Part shown: positions 1 to 5,115 of the stretch, piece after piece
Layout: every line of letters begins with the position of its first letter
Numbering within the stretch: the stretch's first letter is position 1
NCBI GenBank assembly: GCA_025456495.1
Contig: JALOKO010000328.1
Coordinates: forward strand, 1 to 9,389
DNA length: 9,389 bases
Source: Bryobacterales bacterium
GTDB lineage: Bacteria; Acidobacteriota; Terriglobia; Bryobacterales; Bryobacteraceae
Direction of reading: 5' to 3'
Program-made: the position numbers and the translations under genes
The notes under the pieces: generated by a model
Database searches by the model: none
Seen by the model: only the letters and a program-made list of their open reading frames with translations
What the model was told of the DNA's origin: nothing

Positions 1-132
1 GATTTCAGAGTCGTCGATTCCCGGATAGTAGCTCCGCGAATTCACTGAGATGTTGAAGCCCGCCCTGCGGAACAGGTCCACTGTCGCATCCTGCAGGCTG
101 CCCTTCGGAATTCCCAACTTCAGTACGCTCAC
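1..132 (-). CDS. hisG: ATP phosphoribosyltransferase HisG, N-terminal part (runs off the left edge)
   Basis: HisG catalyses the first committed step of histidine synthesis, joining ATP and PRPP to give phosphoribosyl-ATP in the cytoplasm. Only the first 44 codons are present. They read V/M-SVLKLGIPKGSLQDAT, then LFRRAGFNI and SRSYYPGIDDSEI, which is the conserved HisG N-terminus (LxLGIPKGSLQ followed by RSYxPxIDDxE). The GTG start (130-132) is supported by GGAGG (139-143 in plus coordinates) six bases upstream. It overlaps the hisI stop as GTGA, a junction typical of translational coupling. I recognise the gene with high confidence. The truncated piece does not show whether it is the long form with a C-terminal regulatory domain, although the RSYYPGIDD wording resembles long forms. 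Expression should follow hisI and the upstream attenuator. Confidence 0.93.
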   Translation of the reverse strand, partial: MSVLKLGIPKGSLQDATVDLFRRAGFNISVNSRSYYPGIDDSEI

Positions 133-509
133 AGCTTGCCTCCATACACGGCCGCTTCGTCATACACCTTGGTATCTACCACGCGCCACTGGCCATCCTC
201 CAATTTGCGGAAGAAACAGCTCTCATAACCCTCATGGCACACGCCCGGGCCATGCGCCACCACCTTCAGCACCACGCTATCCACATCGCAATCGGTGTAG
301 ATTTCCTTCACCTCCAGGCGATGTCCAGAGGTTTCCCCCTTCATCCACAGCTTGTTGCGTGTGCGGCTAAAGAAGGTGGCATAACCCGTCTCCACGGTCT
401 TGTGCCAGGCCTCTTCATTCATGAAGCCCACCATCAGCACGCGACCACTGGCGACGTCCTGAATGATGGCCGGCACCAGTCCGTCCAGCTTTGCAAAGTC
501 GAGATTCAT
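129..509 (-). CDS. hisI: phosphoribosyl-AMP cyclohydrolase HisI (monofunctional)
   Basis: HisI hydrolyses the purine ring of phosphoribosyl-AMP, the third step of histidine biosynthesis, as a cytoplasmic zinc enzyme. The 126-residue protein shows the family signatures in order: GFMNEEAW (28-35), SRTRNKLWMKGETSGH (48-63), the metal-binding DCDVD (73-77), and the zinc-ligand cysteines of GPGVCHEGYESCFF (C91, C98, with C74 from the first motif). The length matches stand-alone HisI. There is no HisE pyrophosphohydrolase domain, so HisE must be encoded elsewhere. The ATG has AGGAG (516-520, plus coordinates) with a 6-base spacer. hisG follows with a 4-base overlap. About 40 bases upstream of the gene is an intrinsic terminator preceded by a His-rich leader, so hisI is probably the first structural gene of an attenuated his operon. 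Confidence 0.95.
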   Translation of the reverse strand: MNLDFAKLDGLVPAIIQDVASGRVLMVGFMNEEAWHKTVETGYATFFSRTRNKLWMKGETSGHRLEVKEIYTDCDVDSVVLKVVAHGPGVCHEGYESCFFRKLEDGQWRVVDTKVYDEAAVYGGKL

Positions 510-547
510 TGGCCTCTCCTCATGCTCCGGTTCTGTTCCGAGGTCAC

Positions 548-577
548 AAAGAAAAAGCCCGCCTTGTTCAGGCGGGC
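548..577 (-). terminator. intrinsic terminator, probable his attenuator
   Basis: On the minus strand GCCCGCCT (577-570) and AGGCGGGC (564-557) form a perfect 8-bp stem with a 5-base loop. TTTTTCTTT (556-548) follows it directly, the textbook form of a Rho-independent terminator. It lies upstream of hisI on the same strand, so it would stop transcripts coming from the leader before they reach hisI. Bases 614-619 inside the leader ORF (GCGGGC on the minus strand) are complementary to GCCCGC (577-572) of the 5' arm and could form the competing antiterminator. It could instead be a plain terminator for the tRNA unit, but the His-rich leader in front argues for attenuation. Confidence 0.85.
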
Positions 578-588
578 CGTTGTTTGCG

Positions 589-604
589 AATCAGAAACCT
601 GATT
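589..604 (-). other. small perfect hairpin at the leader stop codon
   Basis: AATCAG-GTTT-CTGATT on the minus strand forms a 6-bp stem with a 4-base loop. It begins at the last base of the leader peptide stop codon and ends 11 bases before the terminator stem. It is AT-rich and weaker than the terminator. It may be one of the alternative RNA folds of the leader or may be chance. A ribosome sitting at the leader stop would disrupt it. Confidence 0.4.
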
Positions 605-675
605 TAGACACACGCCCGCGCACTGCAAAATCCATGATGATGGTGTCGCGCGACGCACTGTAGCGGGGTGAGCAT
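604..675 (-). CDS. hisL: histidine operon leader peptide (23 aa)
   Basis: This short ORF starts at ATG (675-673), ends at TAA (606-604) and reads MLTPLQCVA followed by RHHHHGFCSARACV. Codons 11-14 are CAC CAT CAT CAT, four histidines in a row (645-634). The ORF ends 26 bases before the terminator hairpin that precedes hisI. In classical attenuation, ribosome stalling at these codons when charged His-tRNA is scarce frees the downstream leader RNA. Here the GCGGGC segment in codons 19-21 would then pair with the terminator arm and allow read-through into hisI-hisG. When His-tRNA is plentiful the ribosome reaches the stop, covers that segment, and the terminator forms. There is no good Shine-Dalgarno; a candidate promoter lies so close that the mRNA may be leaderless. 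The symbol is by analogy to the enterobacterial leader; no sequence homology is claimed. Confidence 0.8.
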   Translation of the reverse strand: MLTPLQCVARHHHHGFCSARACV

Positions 676-683
676 GAACCTAG

Positions 684-712
684 AGGATAGCAGATCCAGC
701 CGTCTCTGAGAA
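684..712 (-). promoter_or_regulatory. candidate promoter of the his leader transcript
   Basis: On the minus strand TTCTCA (712-707) and TATCCT (689-684) match four of six bases each of the -35 and -10 consensus, with an ideal 17-base spacer. Transcription would begin within a base or two of the leader ATG at 675, giving a leaderless or nearly leaderless mRNA. That would fit the absence of a Shine-Dalgarno there. The match is modest and the region is GC-rich, so a different start further up, or read-through from the tRNA-Leu unit, is possible. Confidence 0.4.
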
Positions 713-811
713 CGGATGAGTGCCAGCAAATCCCGGACCCGCACCAGAAAGTGGCGGTCAGGAAACGTCGCGACGAGGTTGGAAAAGAGGGCCGAAGGGT
801 AAAGGAAGAAA

Positions 812-898
812 TGGTGCGGATGAGAGGACTTGAACCTCCACTCCCTTGCGAGAACTAGTACCTGAAACTAGCGCGTCTGCCAATTCCGCCACATCCGC
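812..898 (-). tRNA. tRNA-Leu (anticodon CAG)
   Basis: The 87-base minus-strand sequence folds as a class II tRNA. The acceptor arm is GCGGATG pairing with CATCCGC, followed by discriminator A and an encoded CCA (814-812). The D-arm region is TGGCGGAATTGGCAGACGC. The anticodon arm is CTAGT-TTCAGGT-ACTAG with anticodon CAG. A long variable arm (TCTCGCAAGGGAG) and a T arm containing GGTTCAAGTCC follow. The long variable arm and A discriminator fit leucine. It should read CTG, a very frequent codon in the neighbouring genes. A good promoter lies just upstream. I see no integrase or duplicated 3' end nearby that would mark it as an attachment site. Confidence 0.97.
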
Positions 899-919
899 AC
901 GATGGGTGGACCATCAAGT

Positions 920-948
920 AGTATCTCAAGGCCCACGTTTTTCGTCAA
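920..948 (-). promoter_or_regulatory. promoter of tRNA-Leu
   Basis: TTGACG (948-943, five of six consensus bases) and GATACT (925-920, four of six) are separated by exactly 17 bases on the minus strand. Transcription would start near 913, about 15 bases before the mature tRNA 5' end at 898. This is a convincing housekeeping-sigma promoter, placed in the short gap behind the TPR gene. Confidence 0.7.
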
Positions 949-1002
949 CCATCTGTTTCCACGTCGCGCCATTTCCATGTCTCGCACAGCGGGGCGGTGG
1001 GC

Positions 1003-2535
1003 TTATTGGACCGGTTTGGCATCTTCTGAATCTGTCTGCCCAAGGGGCGTCAGCGTCACGCGGCGCAGGATGATCGTGCGCGGTCCACATGGCTTCGGCG
1101 GGGCGGAAGCCGTCAGGACGAGCTGCATTCCGGGCTGCCACGCGGAAAATGTCAGCGCCACGCGTTCCCGCACCGTTGACCGGGAGTCTTCCATTGGTGC
1201 TTTCGCGTGCGCGAACTCCTCTGCGGGTCCTTGCTGTGCGCTGTGCCGCCGCAAGCCCTGGAGCGGCGCACGCGCGTGGACCTCACGTCCGTCTCCGTCG
1301 CGCAGTTCCCACGCCAGAGCTGCGCTGCATGCAGGCGAAGACCCGGCCGCTTCCCGTTGCCACCAGGTATCCACGGCAAGCCCTCGCGCCTGCAGCGGCG
1401 GTGGAAGCGGACGCGCCAGCAGAATCCATGGGGGCTCACCGGGCGCGGGTAGCGGCAACTCCGCCCCGCCTTCGCCGACAGGCCGCGCAGCCGCCTGTCC
1501 CCGATGGACGGCAGACCAGTCAAAGCTGCGGGGCAGCAGCGGAAATTGCAGCGTGGGATTGTAGTTCCAGAGGGGGTCAGCGGTTGCCTCAGTGTGCTTC
1601 AAGGGCAGCGCGGGGGCTTCGGGCGCAACACATCCCGGTGTAGGTTCCAGCAGCATCTGCCTCCACAAGGACGCCGCTTCGGCAACCCCCGTGCGGCTAG
1701 CCAAGGCGCCAGCCACGATCCGCAGCGTCAATCCCCGGCAGTCCATTGGCTGTGTAGGGGACCCTGTCGCAGCGCGGGCGTGAGCGCTTACCAAGAGGGC
1801 TGCCTGGGCGGGCTTCGCGGTTGCCAGATACTCAAGAAGCCCATGCACCTGAGAGGGTCGTCCCTCCGCGGACAGGATCGTGAAGAGCTGTTGCGCACTC
1901 CAGCCGGCGGTCAGCAGCCCGGCGAAGTGCGCCTGCTGATTGGCTGGGGCTACCAGCAGCAATGCCCGCGCTGATTGCGGATGACGGCGTGTTGCCTCGC
2001 CTTCACGCGTCGGCTGGCTTTGCGGTTGCCCCCCGTACCATTCACTCCCGTGCCATTCACTCCCGTGCCATTGTGCTTGTTGCCATTGTGCCCACTGCAC
2101 GGCGAAGCTTCGGTCACGCTCGCCCGCATGGCGCACCCATTGGGCGGCTGCTGATTCCTGTCCGCGGAACGAAGCGATCTGCGCCAGCCACAGCGCCGCT
2201 TGGGTCTGCCGAGGATTCGTGCGCAACACCCGCAACAAGAGGGCTTCGCAGTCTGTCACGCGGGAGGCATGCGCCATGCAATCGGCTGCATCGGCCAGCA
2301 TCTGGCGAGGATTTCGGAGTGTATCGCCGACTCCGGCGGGCAAGAGGCCTCGCCAGTTCTGGTCTGGTTGCGCGATCCACCCCAGAGGTTCCACGGCAAG
2401 GACGGTAGCGATAGCAAGCGATGCCGTCACCAGCAGCGCCATCGCGCCCCGCAGGAGCCCCCTATGGCCCCACCGCGGAAGCTTGCATGCCACCCGCTCG
2501 AGGCCGCCCTCCGGCTGACGGCAACGAATCGTCAC
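1003..2535 (-). CDS. membrane-anchored TPR-like protein with C-terminal beta-sandwich-like region, likely exopolysaccharide-associated
   Basis: From the GTG at 2535 the product is 510 residues. Residues 1-31 are basic and are followed by one hydrophobic helix (about 32-50, MALLVTASLAIATVLA), so the rest is probably periplasmic. Residues about 90-150 look like degenerate TPR helices (EALLLRVLRTNPRQTQAALWLAQIA then SFRGQESAAAQWVRHAG). A Trp/Gly/Glu tandem repeat follows (156-168, WHGSEWHGSEWYG). The last 190 residues, from NYNPTLQFPLLPRSFDWSAV to ILRRVTLTPLG, resemble the beta-sandwich tail of TPR proteins I associate with exopolysaccharide loci; this is a memory-based match. The frame stays open up to GTG 2772, but that stretch has non-coding-like codon use and carries an exact repeat in two different frames. 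I therefore prefer GTG 2535 or ATG 2442. No strong ribosome site marks either. It is divergent from the Wza operon. The function is not known. Confidence 0.72.
   Translation of the reverse strand: MTIRCRQPEGGLERVACKLPRWGHRGLLRGAMALLVTASLAIATVLAVEPLGWIAQPDQNWRGLLPAGVGDTLRNPRQMLADAADCMAHASRVTDCEALLLRVLRTNPRQTQAALWLAQIASFRGQESAAAQWVRHAGERDRSFAVQWAQWQQAQWHGSEWHGSEWYGGQPQSQPTREGEATRRHPQSARALLLVAPANQQAHFAGLLTAGWSAQQLFTILSAEGRPSQVHGLLEYLATAKPAQAALLVSAHARAATGSPTQPMDCRGLTLRIVAGALASRTGVAEAASLWRQMLLEPTPGCVAPEAPALPLKHTEATADPLWNYNPTLQFPLLPRSFDWSAVHRGQAAARPVGEGGAELPLPAPGEPPWILLARPLPPPLQARGLAVDTWWQREAAGSSPACSAALAWELRDGDGREVHARAPLQGLRRHSAQQGPAEEFAHAKAPMEDSRSTVRERVALTFSAWQPGMQLVLTASAPPKPCGPRTIILRRVTLTPLGQTDSEDAKPVQ
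2032..2076 (-). repeat. three copies of a 15-bp in-frame tandem repeat inside the TPR gene
   Basis: In plus orientation the units are CCCGTACCATTCACT, CCCGTGCCATTCACT and CCCGTGCCATTGTGC. They encode the WHGSE/WHGSE/WYGG repeat on the minus strand. The near identity of the first two units (one difference) suggests recent slippage or duplication. The unit length keeps the reading frame. Confidence 0.9.
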
Positions 2536-2584
2536 CCAGGTACTATCGGTGGAATCCCTGGTCTTCAGTAGGGACCCCGGCACT

Positions 2585-2633
2585 GGAAAAGACCGCACTG
2601 GAAATGATCGTACCGGGAAAAGACCGCACTGGA
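2585..2633. repeat. exact 18-bp direct repeat, 31-bp period, with a degenerate copy between
   Basis: GGAAAAGACCGCACTGGA occurs at 2585-2602 and again at 2616-2633. Between them GGAAATGATCGTACC (2600-2614) is a diverged 15-base unit, and a single extra G at 2615 makes the spacing 31 rather than 30. In the minus frame running through here the two exact copies fall in different phases. This supports a non-coding role, or decay, rather than a peptide repeat. The spacing is about three helical turns, as for paired protein-binding sites; no regulator is identified. Confidence 0.85.
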
Positions 2634-2852
2634 CGACACTCCAAAACAGGGACTCCAGCGCACCGCTGCAACCCGCGCCGGTAGTTCTAAGAATGTCCCG
2701 AAACTTCTCCCCTGCTGTAATGTTTCTCCTCGGGCCTCCGATGGAACTCATGCAACCGGTTCCGGCTACCACTGCCGGCGCAAGGCTCCTCGTTCAGCAC
2801 AAACTGCGGCGAGTATGGCGTCGAAGCGGGTCCGCCACGACACCGGTGCAGT

Positions 2853-2858
2853 GAGGAG
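2853..2858 (+). promoter_or_regulatory. ribosome binding site deciding the wza start
   Basis: GAGGAG directly abuts an ATG at 2859, which is too close to use it, but lies nine bases before the in-frame ATG at 2868. It therefore favours 2868 as the true start. Confidence 0.6.
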
Positions 2859-2867
2859 ATGGCGCTG

Positions 2868-3884
2868 ATGAATCTGCTCCCCCGGATGATGACCAGACAG
2901 GAGGCATTCCCTTTTGTCAAACGGAAATCCACGCTGTACGCGGCCCTGCGCGTGCTCTCTCTGTTCTGTGTGTGGATGGTGTTGGCTCCCGTGGGTGCTG
3001 GCCAAAGCGCCACCGCGCCCGATGTGCGACCTCAGCAGCGCGTGGGCGCCAATGACCTGATCGCCGTTGCCATCTACCAGGCCGACGAGCTCTCACTGCA
3101 GGTGCGCATTGCCGAGGACGGCGCCCTGCGCCTACCCATGCTGACGGCAACTCTGCCGGCGAGTGGACTTTTTCCGGTTGACCTGGAAAAGGCCATCGCC
3201 GCCGCCTATGTAAAGGAAGGCATTCTGGTGAACCCCGTGGTGACGGTGTCTGTGTTGGAGTACGCCAGCAAGCCCGTCAGCGTGATTGGCGCCGTGAAGC
3301 AGCCCATCACCTTTCATGCCGATCAACCGGTGACGCTGCTGGAGGCCATCACCCGCGCTGGTGGCTTTACCGATGATGCAGGATCGTATTTGCTGCTGAG
3401 CGCCAAACCCTCCACCGCCGAGGGCGGCGCGGTGCTCACGGAGCGCATTCTCATCAGTGACCTGCTGGAATCAGGCAGCGCCACGGCGGGCGTACGGCTG
3501 CGTGGGGGCGAAGAAATCCGCGTCCCCGAAGCCGGGAAAATCTACGTCGTGGGAAACGTCAAGAAGCCCGGCAGCTTCCGCATTCCGAACGACCACGAAA
3601 CCAGTGTGCTGAAGGCCCTGGCGATGAGCGAGGGTCTACTTCCCAACGCCATGCGAGAGGCATTCATCTACCGCAAGGCGCCGGATGGCAGCAAAGCGGA
3701 AATCCCCATCAATCTGAAAGACCTGCTGGCGCGCAAGTCCGCCGACGTCTCCCTGTTACGCGACGACGTCCTCTACATTCCGGAAAGCGGCAAGCGCAAA
3801 GCCACCATGGGCGCCATGGAAAAGGCGCTTGCGTTTGGTTCGGCCACTGTGTCCGGGATGCTGATCTGGGGCATGGCCCGGTAG
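2868..3884 (+). CDS. wza: Wza-like polysaccharide export outer-membrane protein
   Basis: This protein would form the outer-membrane exit channel for capsule or exopolysaccharide, working with the Wzc-like protein encoded next. The 338-residue product has a basic N-terminus and a hydrophobic segment (about 22-42) ending VLAPVGAGQSA, a likely signal peptide. I see no lipobox cysteine, unlike E. coli Wza. Next come a polysaccharide-export domain (about 55-130; RVGANDLIAVAIYQADELS, then RLPML and VTVSVLEYASKPVSVIGAV) and two SLBB-type domains (about 138-178, QPVTLLEAITRAGGFTDDAG; about 225-268, YVVGNVKKPGSFRIPN). A C-terminal hydrophobic helix (about 319-336, EKALAFGSATVSGMLIWGM) could be the membrane-spanning helix of the barrel. 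ATG 2859 and ATG 2886 are alternative starts. It is the first gene of the plus-strand operon. The family assignment is secure; the polymer it exports is unknown. Confidence 0.9.
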   Translation: MNLLPRMMTRQEAFPFVKRKSTLYAALRVLSLFCVWMVLAPVGAGQSATAPDVRPQQRVGANDLIAVAIYQADELSLQVRIAEDGALRLPMLTATLPASGLFPVDLEKAIAAAYVKEGILVNPVVTVSVLEYASKPVSVIGAVKQPITFHADQPVTLLEAITRAGGFTDDAGSYLLLSAKPSTAEGGAVLTERILISDLLESGSATAGVRLRGGEEIRVPEAGKIYVVGNVKKPGSFRIPNDHETSVLKALAMSEGLLPNAMREAFIYRKAPDGSKAEIPINLKDLLARKSADVSLLRDDVLYIPESGKRKATMGAMEKALAFGSATVSGMLIWGMAR

Positions 3885-4041
3885 GCGCCCCCGCCCACTT
3901 CGGGAGAGCACGAACGGCCGATGCAATCGGTGGCTGGCGTGTATCCGCTGTCCCGGAGAACCCGCGTGAGGTTGCCGCGATCTGGCAGCTGCAGCGCCCC
4001 TAGGCCGCGTCCACGCGACAGAAGAAATCAAGAGGTGATGC

Positions 4042-5115
4042 TTGCAACCGGAACAACCCAGTCATGACGCCTATGCCCTTGTCCCGCGCGGGGCGCCATC
4101 GAACGCGATTGCCCGAGGATGGCCCGGAGGCAGCGCGGGTCCGGGGCAGGCCCTGATGGCGCATGGCGGCGCCTTTTCCGGCCCGTTCGGCGGCCCACCG
4201 CGCATGCCCGTGGACGACGGGGCAACGCTTTCGCAATACCTGGCCGCGCTGCTGCGCAACAAGTGGCGCATCCTCCTGTTCGCTGCCCTCTGCGGGATCG
4301 TGGCGCTGATCGTTTCCCTGCGCCTGACGCCGTTGTATGAGTCCACCGCTGTCATTGATATTGACCGCAACGGCGAGGTGGAAACCGTGGGTGGCGATTC
4401 CCGCGCCGCAGCCCCCGTCAACGCTGAGCAGTTCATCTCCACGCAGTTGCGCCTGGTGCAAAGTGACGCTGTGCTGCGGCCCGTGGCGGACCGCCACCAG
4501 TTGCCGCTGGAGATCCCTAATACCTGGTTTGCTCCCTTGCGCGCTGACGATCAGGCCGCCCGAAACATGGCGCCCGCCAAGCTGAAGCGCCTGAAGGTGA
4601 CGCATCCTCCGCAGACCTTCCTGATTTACATCCAATACCGTTCGCCGGATCCTCAACTTGCCGCGAAGGTGGCCAACGAGATCGCGCAGTCCTACATCGA
4701 CCACGTCTTTCGGATTCGCTATGAGAGCTCACAAACTCTGTCGGCATTTATGGAGCGGCAGCTTGAGGAACTGCGGGCCAAGATGGAGGCCTCCAATGCG
4801 GCGCTGGCCGCCTTTGAGCGGGAGTTGAACATGATTGATCCCGAGGAGCGAACCTCCATCATCTCTTCCCGTCTGCTGCAACTGAACACGGAGTACACCC
4901 TGGCGCAGGCCGAGCGGGTGAAGCGCGAGGCAGCCTTTCGTGCGCTTAGCCAGGGATCGATGGAAGCGGCGACGATGTCGCAGCATGGCCAGCAGTTGAT
5001 CGAATTGCAGAAGCGTCAGCAGGAACTGCTGGAGGCATTCGCGAAGGTGAAGCAACACCGCCGCGCTGGAAAAAAGCACGTCCAGTGTGCAGCGACAGAT
5101 CGGGTTGGGCTTTGA
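4042..5115 (+). pseudogene. wzc: Wzc-like polysaccharide co-polymerase, N-terminal part (frame broken in the coiled coil)
   Basis: This is the N-terminal part of a Wzc-type protein that controls chain length and export from the inner membrane. The TTG start is preceded by AGAGGTG (4031-4037) and by an in-frame stop just upstream, so no earlier start exists. Residues 1-60 are a Gly/Pro/Ala-rich cytoplasmic tail. Residues 62-100 (TLSQYLAALLRNKWRILLFAAL and onward to LTPLYEST) are the Wzz-type first membrane helix. A periplasmic domain follows, then a coiled coil (about 235-337). After residue 337 (...LEAFAKVK, ending at 5052) the frame continues as unrelated QHRRAGKKHVQ... to a stop at 5113-5115, while the homologous sequence resumes in the +1 frame. 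Without the second part the protein lacks the second membrane helix and the kinase. A 157-base gap with no clear signal separates it from the wza-like gene. Confidence 0.82.

Larger units (their letters stand above)
2536..2867. promoter_or_regulatory. divergent intergenic region between the TPR gene and the wza-like gene
   Basis: About 330 bases separate the preferred TPR start from the wza-like start, more if the TPR gene starts at 2442. The left half holds a 15-bp-like repeat array including an exact 18-bp direct repeat (2585-2602 and 2616-2633). The right half (2634-2850) shows no promoter I would defend; hexamer matches on either strand are weak. The only clear signal for the plus gene is the GAGGAG ribosome site at 2853-2858. 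Minus-strand reading frames cross the region, but their codon use does not look coding. Confidence 0.5.

Noticed and set aside
812..898. tRNA-Leu as an integration site for a mobile element
   Set aside because: No integrase, no duplicated tRNA 3' end and no change in composition is seen on either side within the window.
902..2571. Several plus-strand reading frames of 75-220 codons opposite the TPR gene
   Set aside because: They are antisense shadows of a GC-rich gene with no recognisable domains or ribosome sites.
2742..2757. Sigma-54-like TGGAAC...TGCA upstream of the wza-like gene
   Set aside because: The distance between the GG and GC elements is 7 bases instead of the required 10.
2536..2772. 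N-terminal extension of the TPR protein to GTG 2772 with an FPVRS repeat
   Set aside because: Codon use is unlike the rest of the gene, and the exact 18-bp repeat has a 31-bp period that places its copies in different frames. It therefore looks non-coding, though the frame is open.
3885..4041. Possible terminator or small gene between the wza-like gene and wzc
   Set aside because: Only a 5-bp hairpin (CCGAT/ATCGG) without a T-run is present, and there is no open frame with a ribosome site. I see nothing supportable there beyond the wzc Shine-Dalgarno.
4000..4704. 234-codon minus-strand frame opposite the start of wzc
   Set aside because: It overlaps the recognisable Wzz-type domain on the plus strand and has no motif of its own.
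5069..5078. A AAA AAG heptamer in the wzc overlap, the classic -1 ribosomal slippage site
   Set aside because: The second half lies in the +1 frame relative to the first, so a -1 slip here does not enter it. The homologous +1-frame sequence (AALEK) also already begins upstream of this heptamer.
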